Shown here one piece after another: positions 1-5,124 of a DNA stretch of 7,236 bases (its first letter is position 1; each line of letters begins with the position of its first letter). A model generated the notes under the pieces. It was not told where the DNA came from. It did not search any database and saw only the letters and a list, made by a program, of their open reading frames with translations. This DNA comes from Bryobacterales bacterium (GTDB lineage Bacteria > Acidobacteriota > Terriglobia > Bryobacterales > Bryobacteraceae), in the NCBI GenBank assembly GCA_003132865.1, contig PKYZ01000645.1:1-7236 (forward strand), written 5' to 3'. A program made the translations under genes and the position numbers.

Positions 1-410
1 GCGAGATCTTTGAGATCTGCAAGGCTGAACTGCGCGAGGAGAACAAGCGCTGGATCGAGTGGCGCGTCAGAAGGATCGAGGAACCGCGGCATCCGGCAGG
101 GTCGCCAAACACTCCGGAAGCCGCGGCCGGTGGTCTGAACAATGACGCCCAGAACCATCGCAATGGTACCACACACCAAAAGCCGAGGCCGCTGGATTTG
201 CAGGCCTCTCCCGACGGCACCTTGCTTCCGGTTCCCGTGACCGGCGCTGGGATAACGGCGATGGAACTGGCCATGAGCGGCGCGGCCGAAGTCGCGCAGC
301 GGGTCGAGTCCCGTGCCCGGATGCGCAACTACTCGCTGCAGTTCACCAGCGAAGATATCCGGGCCATTGGACTGACCATGTTCATCCAGGCCATGCGGGA
401 GCGAGGTTGA
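1..410 (+). CDS. Unrecognised protein, 3' end only (runs off left edge)
   Basis: The reading frame is open from the left edge (first full codon at 3) to a TGA at 408-410, giving 135 visible residues. TTG or ATG codons inside it are internal, so the true start lies outside the window. The visible part begins with a charged, probably helical stretch (residues about 1-28, rich in E, K and R). A low-complexity linker rich in N, G, P and A follows (about 29-60). The end is a compact tail with the segment NYSLQFTSEDIRAIGLTMF. I do not recognise the family. The stop is 1 nt before the ATG of the Cas4-like nuclease, so the two are almost certainly co-transcribed and translationally coupled. A DNA-handling partner of the nuclease, such as an annealing or replication protein, is possible from context only. 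Confidence 0.75.
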   Translation, partial: EIFEICKAELREENKRWIEWRVRRIEEPRHPAGSPNTPEAAAGGLNNDAQNHRNGTTHQKPRPLDLQASPDGTLLPVPVTGAGITAMELAMSGAAEVAQRVESRARMRNYSLQFTSEDIRAIGLTMFIQAMRERG

Positions 411-411
411 C

Positions 412-1353
412 ATGGGGCCAGAGCTGAGAACCGGCCTGACGTCTGCTCATCTGGTGCAGTTGGCCTTTCCTGCCTTGCGGGACTTGCCGCTCCTTGCCCC
501 ACCGCCCGAGCGTTCTTTCACCGAACTGATCGTAGCGCCGGAAGTGGCGCTCACGAAATTACCCGCAACGAATGGCACCATGGCCGCCAAGACCGATCCG
601 GCGCCGGTGTTGTCGCCCAGCCAGGTGCGATGTTTCTTCGAGTGCCAGGCGCGCTGGTGGTTCAAGTACGGACTGCAACTCCCCGAGCGGAAAAACAGCT
701 CGCTCGCTTTGGGCTTGGCCGTGCACCAGGCCCTCGAAGTCAATTTCCGGGAGAAACTCGAAACCCGTGAAGATCTGGAGACCACCGGCGTCGTGATCGT
801 GTTTCGGGAGGCCTGGATGGAACAGGTCCCCCAAACGGTTTTCACACCGGACGAGAGTCAAGGAGACCTGCGCCGGCTGGGAGAACGGCTAGTCGCCAAG
901 TACATGGACGAGGTGGCTCCCAAAGTGGAACCCGCCGCAGTCGAACTCGATGTGCAGGGTGAGATCGCTGGTGTGGCGGTCCGGGGACGCGTGGACGTGC
1001 TCGACATCGAAGGGCGGCTGATCGATTTCAAAACGGCCTCCCGCCGGCCATCCTATGTCTCGCCCGACTACGCATTTCAACTCGCGACCTACCAGCAGAT
1101 CACTCCCGGCGCCAGCGGTGAAGTGCGCATCGACAGTCTGGTGAAGACCCAGACTGTCCAGATCGTGCAGCAAGCCTACACCGTGGAGGAGCCGGACATC
1201 CGGGCCACCCAAGTCCTGTATCCGCTGGCGCAGAAAGCCATGGGAAGCGGGATGTATTGTCCGAACCGGCAGTCCATGCTGTGCAGCCAGAAGCACTGCA
1301 GCTTCTGGAAGCACTGCGAAGGGGAGTTCGGCGGCCGGGTCCGGTCGTCCTGA
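412..1353 (+). CDS. Cas4/RecB-like PD-(D/E)XK nuclease with Fe-S-type cysteines
   Basis: This is a 313-residue protein of the RecB/Cas4-like PD-(D/E)XK nuclease superfamily, whose members resect or trim DNA ends with Mg or Mn. The core starts near residue 66 (LSPSQVRCFFEC). H105 lies in GLAVHQALE, a position like the first metal-binding His of RecB nucleases. Further on come D195 (GRVDVLD), D205 and K207 (LIDFKTA, the D-x-K motif), and Q223/Y227 (QLATYQQ). Cys74 and Cys78 at the front and Cys283, Cys291, Cys296 and Cys302 at the end resemble the one-plus-three cysteine arrangement that holds a 4Fe-4S cluster in Cas4 and AddB. The ATG has a GAGG ribosome site at 403-406, 5 nt upstream. The first 60 residues are extra to the core, and Met57 is an alternative start with a poor ribosome site. 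The gene follows the upstream gene by 1 nt and precedes an HNH gene. There is no CRISPR context, so a phage-type recombination or repair role is inferred. Confidence 0.88.
   Translation: MGPELRTGLTSAHLVQLAFPALRDLPLLAPPPERSFTELIVAPEVALTKLPATNGTMAAKTDPAPVLSPSQVRCFFECQARWWFKYGLQLPERKNSSLALGLAVHQALEVNFREKLETREDLETTGVVIVFREAWMEQVPQTVFTPDESQGDLRRLGERLVAKYMDEVAPKVEPAAVELDVQGEIAGVAVRGRVDVLDIEGRLIDFKTASRRPSYVSPDYAFQLATYQQITPGASGEVRIDSLVKTQTVQIVQQAYTVEEPDIRATQVLYPLAQKAMGSGMYCPNRQSMLCSQKHCSFWKHCEGEFGGRVRSS
1132..1158 (+). repeat. Perfect 10-bp inverted repeat inside the nuclease gene
   Basis: The arms gacagtctgg (1132-1141) and ccagactgtc (1149-1158) are exact reverse complements around a 7-nt loop. 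The same structure is present unchanged in the second copy at 3038-3064. It lies in the segment encoding IDSLVKTQTVQ. No function is known. It may only be a by-product of coding sequence, but it sits in the 68-nt block that is identical between the copies. Confidence 0.6.
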
Positions 1354-1382
1354 GCTTCGTCGTCACCCTGTAGACGCAAAGC

Positions 1383-1421
1383 GCCCGGCTCCGGATGCCA
1401 TTGCGGCGTTCCGGGCCGGGC
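1383..1421 (+). terminator. Intergenic hairpin between nuclease and HNH genes (terminator-like, no T-run)
   Basis: The arms 1383-1399 and 1405-1421 form a strong GC-rich stem with a 5-nt loop. It holds one mismatch and three G-T pairs in the simplest register. The hairpin lies 30 nt after the nuclease stop and ends 36 nt before the HNH start. The following bases (acttgccc) are not a T-run, so efficient intrinsic termination is unlikely. It could be an attenuator, an RNA-stability element or a decayed terminator. The equivalent hairpin in the second copy (3288-3324) does have a T-run. Confidence 0.45.
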
Positions 1422-1457
1422 ACTTGCCCTCAGAACCAAGAACCAACCGAGGTGATT

Positions 1458-1883
1458 GTGCTTAGGAGAAGTGTGCCATTACGCCGGAGCGCCCCATTGT
1501 CGCGCGGTCTGCCGCCCAAACGGAGAGTGCCGGTTCGGAAGATGCGGTTCCAGCCGCGGCGCGGTCCGGACAGAAGCCCGGAGTATCTGGCTTGGATTCG
1601 GACGCTTCCGTGCCTTGTTTGTTCCCGCGTGAGCGGCGGGGCGACCGTCATCGAAGCGGCGCACACGAACGCGCTGGGCTCCAGGGGAGTAGGGCAGAAG
1701 ACGTCGGACTTCTCCGCCATCCCACTCTGCTCCTGGCACCACCGGGCCGGTCAGAACTCATACCATCGGTTGGGCGAAAGGTGGTTTGCACAAGCCCACC
1801 AGATCCATCTGCTGGAAGTCATGCAGACTCTCAACCGTCGCAACGGCCGGCAGATCCCCTGGCCGATCGTTTCTATCTCCTGA
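1458..1883 (+). CDS. Small basic HNH-type endonuclease, phage recombination type (DUF968/Ref-like)
   Basis: This is a 141-residue protein with a very basic N-terminal tail (residues 1-36, many Arg and Lys). An HNH-like zinc/nuclease module follows: Cys52 and Cys55 (PCLVC), His69 (EAAHTNALG), Cys91 with His94-His95 (LCSWHHR), His103 (YHRLG) and His114. The order and spacing resemble the DUF968 and P1 Ref-like endonucleases of phages, which cut or process DNA in recombination; exact family membership is inference. I chose the GTG at 1458 because GAGG at 1449-1452 lies 5 nt before it and this block is unchanged in the second copy. GTG 1473, with AGGAG upstream, is an alternative. The ATG at 1395 would start inside the hairpin and is unlikely. 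The gene lies just downstream of the Cas4-like nuclease, suggesting joint action on DNA. The next gene is convergent. Confidence 0.78.
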   Translation: MLRRSVPLRRSAPLSRGLPPKRRVPVRKMRFQPRRGPDRSPEYLAWIRTLPCLVCSRVSGGATVIEAAHTNALGSRGVGQKTSDFSAIPLCSWHHRAGQNSYHRLGERWFAQAHQIHLLEVMQTLNRRNGRQIPWPIVSIS

Positions 1884-1964
1884 GTCTTCTTATTCCGAGC
1901 GGCAGGGCTGCCCGCAACCATGCGAGCCGGTATAGCCAGCGATTGCAAGACTGCGGTGCCGCGG

Positions 1965-2405
1965 TTATGGGTTGCATGGCGATTTGCCGCTCTCAGCTTC
2001 CTTCAGGATCTCGATCATGGCGGCGGGAGTAATAATTCGGGTGGATTTGTAATGCTTCAGGGAGAGGAGTTCCTTGTCGCCGGTCACGAGGAAGTCGGCT
2101 TGGCTGGCTTCAGCCAGCACGAGCAGAAAACTGTCCTTGGGGTCCGGCGCGACGGGGCCGGATGGCAGGTCCCGGCAAAAAAAAGAGAAGTCCCGAAGGC
2201 CCGCGGCGAGCAGTTCGGCCGCGCTGGCCCGAAGTCTCGCCCGGAAGAACGGTCGGCCGGCGACATCCCGGAGTTCCGCTATGAGCGCGTCACAGGCGAC
2301 GAGCGTGAACGTCTTGCGTTCCCAAGCGTCAAGAAGCTTGGCTGGCGCGCCCAGAGGAGACAGAAGCGCGGAGAGCAGGATGTTGGTGTCGAGGATGAGG
2401 CGCAT
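1965..2405 (-). CDS. PIN-domain ribonuclease toxin (VapC-type, COG1569 family)
   Basis: This 146-residue protein is a complete PIN-domain RNase, the toxin of a type II toxin-antitoxin pair that cleaves RNA when the antitoxin is lost. The acidic metal-binding set is present: Asp6 (LILDTNILLSA, the N-terminal PIN motif), Glu44 (ALIAELRDV), Asp91 (APDPKDSFLL) and Asp110 (LVTGDKELL). The length is normal for the family annotated as PIN-family putative toxin component. Its ATG overlaps the TGA of the upstream antitoxin by 1 nt (TGATG), so translation is coupled and toxin follows antitoxin, as is usual. No strong ribosome site of its own is visible. It runs toward the HNH gene, with 81 nt between the two stops and no convincing terminator. 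The gene appears intact. Its RNA target cannot be told from sequence. Confidence 0.9.
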   Translation of the reverse strand: MRLILDTNILLSALLSPLGAPAKLLDAWERKTFTLVACDALIAELRDVAGRPFFRARLRASAAELLAAGLRDFSFFCRDLPSGPVAPDPKDSFLLVLAEASQADFLVTGDKELLSLKHYKSTRIITPAAMIEILKEAESGKSPCNP

Positions 2406-2692
2406 CAGGACCGTTTGGCGCGCTCTCGATAATGTTTCGCGCGGGCGTCTTCGACGGCCTCGTCGATCATCTTCTGGAGCTCGTCCGGGGAAACGTCGGC
2501 GAAAGCTTCGCGGGCTTCGCGGACGGTCTGATGAAAGATGCGCCAGCGGACAGCCTCCTCGATGAATCTCGAGAGGTCCCCTTTCTTCATGCCCTGGGAA
2601 CCCAGAAAAGTGCGCAAGGCATGATCGGCCTCTTTGGACCAGGTAATGGTGAGACGGGTGGTTTCTGATTCGGACACAGCGTTTCTCATCAT
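2405..2692 (-). CDS. Ribbon-helix-helix antitoxin (CopG/XACb0070-like) paired with the PIN toxin
   Basis: This is a 95-residue protein. Residues about 13-52 form a ribbon-helix-helix DNA-binding fold: the strand RLTITWS, then two helices around EADHALRTFLG and LSRFIEEAVRW. The KKGDLSRFIEEAVRWRIF segment matches my memory of the XACb0070-type RHH antitoxins that accompany PIN toxins. The charged C-terminal helix (about 60-92: AREAF, SPDELQKMIDEAVEDARA) would wrap and inhibit the toxin. Two adjacent ATGs (2692 and 2689) are possible starts. AAGGA lies about 11 nt before the first, and a good promoter sits just upstream. The frame stays open far upstream into the duplicated nuclease, but that extension is antisense shadow. 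RHH antitoxins normally repress their own operon, and palindromes at the promoter fit this. Confidence 0.87.
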   Translation of the reverse strand: MMRNAVSESETTRLTITWSKEADHALRTFLGSQGMKKGDLSRFIEEAVRWRIFHQTVREAREAFADVSPDELQKMIDEAVEDARAKHYRERAKRS

Positions 2693-2720
2693 ATAAGCGT
2701 ATATCCTTCTATCAGTATAG
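2691..2720 (-). promoter_or_regulatory. Candidate autoregulatory operator of the toxin-antitoxin operon
   Basis: Two short imperfect palindromes flank the ribosome site. One has ATATA...TATAT arms around CGCT and overlaps the first start codon (2691-2704). The other has CTAT...ATAG arms around the -10 box (2709-2720). RHH antitoxins bind short repeats of this kind to shut off their own promoter. The region is distinctly AT-rich in a GC-rich window. Binding is inferred, not shown. Confidence 0.4.
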
Positions 2721-2742
2721 ATGATTGAGCGGTTTCCGACAA
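2714..2742 (-). promoter_or_regulatory. Sigma-70-type promoter of the toxin-antitoxin operon
   Basis: On the minus strand TTGTCG (2737-2742) is a -35 with 4 of 6 consensus bases. A 17-nt spacer and then TATACT (2714-2719), with 5 of 6, form the -10. Transcription would start about 7 nt later, leaving a leader of roughly 20 nt that carries the AAGGA ribosome site before ATG 2692. Confidence 0.6.
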
Positions 2743-2831
2743 GTGGCGTCTTCCGGCTGCTCCGGCCTGCCCGCCACCATGAGAACCAAATGCTTGTGAG
2801 CTTCCGTTGCGCTCTACTCGCGCGGGCAGTC

Positions 2832-3259
2832 GAACCCGCCGCAGTCGAACTCGATGTGCAGGGCGAGATCTCCGGCGTTAGTGTCCGGGGCCGCGTGGAT
2901 GTGCCGGACATGGAAGGACGGCTGATCGATTTCAAAACGGCATCCCCGCCGGCCTTCCTGTGTCTCGCCCGACTACGGCCTTTCAACTCGCCACCTACCG
3001 GCAAATCACTCCCGGCGCCAGCGGTGAAGTGCGCATCGACAGTCTGGTGAAGACCCAGACTGTCCAGATCGTACAGCAGGCCTACACCGTGGAAGAGCCT
3101 GATATCCGGGCCACCCAGGTCCTGTATCCGATGGCGCAGAAGGCCATGGGAACCGGGATGTACTGTCCGAACCGGCAGTCTATGCTCTGCAGCCACAAGC
3201 ACTGCAGCTTTTGGAAGCACTGCGAAGAGGAGTTCGGCGGCCGGATCCGGTCGTCCTGA
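2832..3259 (+). pseudogene. Second copy of Cas4/RecB-like nuclease: 5'-truncated and twice frameshifted
   Basis: This matches the complete nuclease from its residue about 173 to the stop; everything upstream (first Cys pair, His motif) is absent. The 139 bp between here and the antitoxin start show no nuclease sequence. Aligned to the intact copy, it has one extra C in a C4 run (2944-2947) and one extra G at 2977-2978. Together these shift the frame twice and split it into 2721-3050 and 2960-3259. With both bases removed the protein reads on smoothly (RRPSCVSPDYAFQLATY). The D...D-x-K motif and all four C-terminal cysteines are kept. Most base differences from copy 1 are synonymous, so the sequence diverged under selection before decay, or decay is recent. 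A start near 2721 is open but has no homology there. It is not expected to make an active nuclease. Confidence 0.85.
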
Positions 3260-3283
3260 GCTTCGTCCCTACGCCATAAACGC

Positions 3284-3329
3284 AAAACGCCCGGCTCAGG
3301 ATGCCATTGCTCCTGGGCCGGGCGCTTTT
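3284..3329 (+). terminator. Rho-independent terminator after nuclease copy 2
   Basis: A 14-bp GC-rich stem (3288-3301 with 3311-3324) with one G-T pair and a 9-nt loop is followed by TTTT at 3326-3329. AAAA at 3284-3287 precedes it, so it may act in both directions. It lies 28 nt after the nuclease-copy stop and ends before the ribosome site of the HNH copy. The position matches the hairpin at 1383-1421. Confidence 0.7.
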
Positions 3330-3354
3330 CCTCCAACTGAAAACCGAGGTGATT

Positions 3355-3799
3355 GTGGTTAGGAGACGTGTGCCATTACGCCGGAGTGTGCGGTTGTCGC
3401 GGGGCCTGCCTCCGAAACGGAGAGTGCCGGTCCGCAAGAAGCGGTTCCAACCGCGGCGAGGTCCAGATAGGAGCCAGGAGTATCTGGCATGGATTCGGAT
3501 GCTTCCATGCGCAGTCTGTTCCCGAGTGAGCGGCCGGGTGACCGTCATCGAAGCGGCCCGCACGAACGCCTTGGGCCCCAGGGGAATGGGGCAGAAGACC
3601 GCGGACTTCTCGGCGATCCGGCTGTGCTCGGGGGCATCATCGGGAGAATCTGGATTCGTACCACGTTCTCGGCGAGAGGGAGTTCTCGCATAGACATGGG
3701 ATTGACGTGAAGGATCTCGTGCTTCGATTGCAGAGTCGATTCTGGCAAGACGTGTCCGCCTCCCCTTCTGCGGCGGCGTCCTTCAGAACGCCCGCCTGA
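3355..3799 (+). pseudogene. Second copy of the HNH-type endonuclease, frameshifted
   Basis: This starts at a GTG with GAGG at 3346-3349, the same arrangement as the intact copy, and has the same Arg-rich N-terminal tail. The CxxC pair (PCAVC) is kept, but the first motif His is changed to Arg (IEAARTNALG; codon CGC at 3559-3561). An extra G in the G5 run at 3630-3634 shifts the frame just after LCS, and translation stops at TAG 3691-3693 (112 residues from this start). Removing one G restores CSGHHRENLDSYHVLGEREFS and a run to TGA 3797-3799. The restored C-terminus is clearly related to the intact copy but much more divergent than the N-terminus. With both the His change and the frameshift it is very probably inactive. 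A homopolymer sequencing error could explain the frameshift but not the His loss. Confidence 0.8.
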
Positions 3800-3990
3800 A
3801 CAGCGCCGACTTGGAAGGCGCAGACCTTACCGGCGCCCGTTTCAACGATGCCGCCACTATGGGCGCAGATTTCCGCGGGGCCAATCTACGGGCCGCCCAA
3901 GAGCTCACGCAGCTCCCAACTCAGCCACTGATCGACCCGGCGGCCGCCCCTCCGGAAATCCATCCGGCGAGGTCCGTCCGTTGGCAGTAA
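3778..3990 (+). pseudogene. Orphan 3' fragment of a pentapeptide-repeat protein
   Basis: The frame from about 3778 to TAA 3988-3990 encodes eight consecutive pentapeptides of the A(D/N)LxG type: LQNAR, LNSAD, LEGAD, LTGAR, FNDAA, TMGAD, FRGAN, LRAAQ. A Pro-rich tail of about 30 residues follows. Pentapeptide repeats fold as a right-handed beta helix and need more coils than this to be stable. No plausible start codon or ribosome site precedes the repeats; the frame only opens at 3706, inside the decayed HNH copy, and ATG 3859 is mid-repeat. It overlaps the end of the restored HNH frame in another phase. The simplest reading is a 5'-truncated remnant joined to the cassette by a deletion or insertion. 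Its function cannot be inferred. Confidence 0.65.
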
Positions 3991-4007
3991 ATCCGCGCGC
4001 CGATAAC

Positions 4008-4039
4008 CGGAACGATTGAACATCACCCCAATCGTCCCG
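4008..4039. repeat. Inverted repeat upstream of the glycosyltransferase
   Basis: The arms 4008-4018 (cggaacgattg) and 4029-4039 (caatcgtcccg) pair with one mismatch around a 10-nt loop. It sits between the end of the pentapeptide remnant and the glycosyltransferase start. No T-run follows, so it is a weak terminator candidate. It overlaps a TTGAAC that could be a -35, but no convincing -10 is paired with it, so an operator role is only a possibility. Confidence 0.4.
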
Positions 4040-4092
4040 ACTGTGAGCGCACGTCCGCGCCGCACTAGAAACGCTGTAAGATTGGGAGAGCA

Positions 4093-4965
4093 ATGCCGCC
4101 TATACCGGATGCGCTCAGTATCTGCATAGTTGTCAAGAACGAAGAGCGCAATCTCTCACGGTGTCTCGATTCAGTGCGAGATCTCACCGGCGAGTTGATT
4201 GTCGTCGACACCGGTTCGACGGATGCTACGCCATTGATCGCAGCGCGCTACGGAGCGGCAGTGATCCCGTTCGATTTCACAGTTGTCGATTTTGCGGCCG
4301 CCCGCAATCGGGCCATCGCGCGCGCGAGTGGCCGGTGAATTCTGATGATCGACGCGGACGAGACCCTGGATCGGGCGGGCGCGCCCCTGATCGAAACGCT
4401 CGTCGCCGGCGACGAAAACGCGGGATATTTCCTGGAGCGGCACAATCGTTGGTCGGATTCTTCAGGTCCCACCACGGATTACGTTGTGCGGCTGTTTGCC
4501 AACCGGCCGAACCATCGGTACCGCGGCCGCGTGCATGAAACAATCGACGCCTCGATTCTGTCGGGAGGCGGCCGGCTGCATAAAACCGGCATCTGCCTCG
4601 ATCACAGTTTTTCTTCGGACCCGGAAGCGCGGCGCCGCAAGAACCGCTGGCACATCGAGATCCTGAAGGAAGAGATCGCCGCCGACCCGGGCGACGACTC
4701 GCGGCTCGATTTTCTCGCCGCGGAATATCACCAGCTCGAAATGTTCCATGAAGCCACTGAAATCGCGGAACGCATCGCGCGTGTGAGGCCGTTGGACCCC
4801 AGGGCTCATTTGTTCGCGGGCGTTTATCATCTGCTGTACAAGCCCGATCTGGCGCGGGCGCGAGCCGACTTTGATCAGGCACTGAAGCTCCGCCCGGGCT
4901 ACGCCGAAGCCGAGTCCTTCCTGCAACTCGTCGACGAGCGGGAGCGCGGACCAGGCCGGCCTTAG
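4093..4965 (+). pseudogene. Family 2 glycosyltransferase with C-terminal TPR, interrupted by in-frame TGA
   Basis: A single frame of 290 codons encodes a GT2 (GT-A fold) sugar transferase with TPR-like helices, but codon 82 (4336-4338) is TGA. Before it lie the nucleotide-sugar binding start (LSICIVVKNEERNLSRCLDSV) and DTGSTDAT. After it come ILMIDADE (the DxD metal site, codons 87-89), VRLFANRPNHRYRGRVHET (His148) and TPR-like helices (about codons 195-285). Relatives usually read G-x-W-(I/V)-L-x-x-D-A-D-E here, so the TGA most simply replaces a TGG Trp codon by one base. ATG 4093 has GGAG at 4085-4088. A restart at ATG 4345 would lack the nucleotide-binding half. The gene is otherwise free of frameshifts, so the mutation is recent, a sequencing error, or read through. 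The neighbours on the other strand are also glycan genes. Confidence 0.82.
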
Positions 4966-4989
4966 CCAAGGTCTGAGCGCGCTCCCTTT
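4940..4989 (+). terminator. Terminator-like hairpin at end of glycosyltransferase
   Basis: A 9-bp perfect GC stem (4940-4948 with 4978-4986) continues, after a 4-nt bulge, into a 4-bp stem (4949-4952 with 4970-4973). The loop contains the palindrome aggccggcct. TTT follows at 4987-4989. The left arm lies in the last codons of the gene. It is placed between convergent genes, as a terminator would be, but the T-run is short. Confidence 0.45.
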
Positions 4990-5124
4990 CTGGTCGACGA
5001 TGCCGATGTGCCCGCCTCGCGTCAGACGGTTTCCGGCATTGGCCGCGCGGGACAATGGCGAAGCCGCGGCCCCAAACCGAGAATATGCCGACAGATACCA
5101 GCATTGCACCTGCCTGCTTACTTC

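Larger units (their letters stand above)
928..1740 (+). repeat. Long direct repeat, copy 1 (nuclease 3' half, hairpin, HNH gene)
   Basis: This segment is repeated in the same orientation at 2832-3640. By eye the nuclease part matches at roughly 90 percent, and most differences are synonymous. The longest identical run I found is 68 nt (1099-1166). Similarity covers the C-terminal half of the nuclease, its stop codon, the intergenic hairpin, the HNH ribosome site and most of the HNH coding region. The left limit is abrupt inside the nuclease gene. On the right, nucleotide similarity fades after about 1740, although protein similarity continues. Confidence 0.9.
2832..3640 (+). repeat. Long direct repeat, copy 2 (decayed nuclease/HNH cassette)
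   Basis: This is the partner of 928-1740. The homology starts at base 2832 (equivalent to 928). It has two single-base insertions in the nuclease part, an intergenic region 9 nt shorter, and one further insertion in the HNH gene. After about 3640 the nucleotide match is lost while weak protein similarity continues. Confidence 0.9.

Noticed and set aside
412..1353. CRISPR-Cas locus, because of the Cas4-like nuclease
   Set aside because: There is no repeat-spacer array and no cas1, cas2 or effector gene in the window; the neighbour is a phage-type HNH gene.
1395..1457. ATG at 1395 (and its equivalent at 3301) as the HNH start
   Set aside because: It lies inside the hairpin and the extra residues differ between copies, whereas the GAGG-N5-GTG at 1458 and 3355 is conserved.
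1884..1964. Bidirectional terminator between the convergent HNH and toxin genes
   Set aside because: Only a short bulged stem (gcggcagggctgcccgc) with no T-run is present.
2693..2831. A gene or insertion-sequence end between the antitoxin and nuclease copy 2
   Set aside because: Apart from the TA promoter I see no coding motif, terminal inverted repeat or target duplication here.
2405..3220. Antitoxin read as a 271-residue protein from an upstream start
   Set aside because: The extra N-terminal part is antisense to the duplicated nuclease, and the RHH fold starts right after the ATGs at 2689-2692 that follow a good promoter.
4336..4338. Selenocysteine or an alternative genetic code at the TGA
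   Set aside because: Relatives have Trp, not Cys, at this place, other genes here end with TGA, and Trp elsewhere is encoded by TGG.
4277..5104. 275-residue minus-strand frame over the glycosyltransferase
   Set aside because: It is an Arg/Pro-rich antisense shadow of a GC-rich gene with no recognisable motif; the plus strand carries clear GT2 and TPR motifs.
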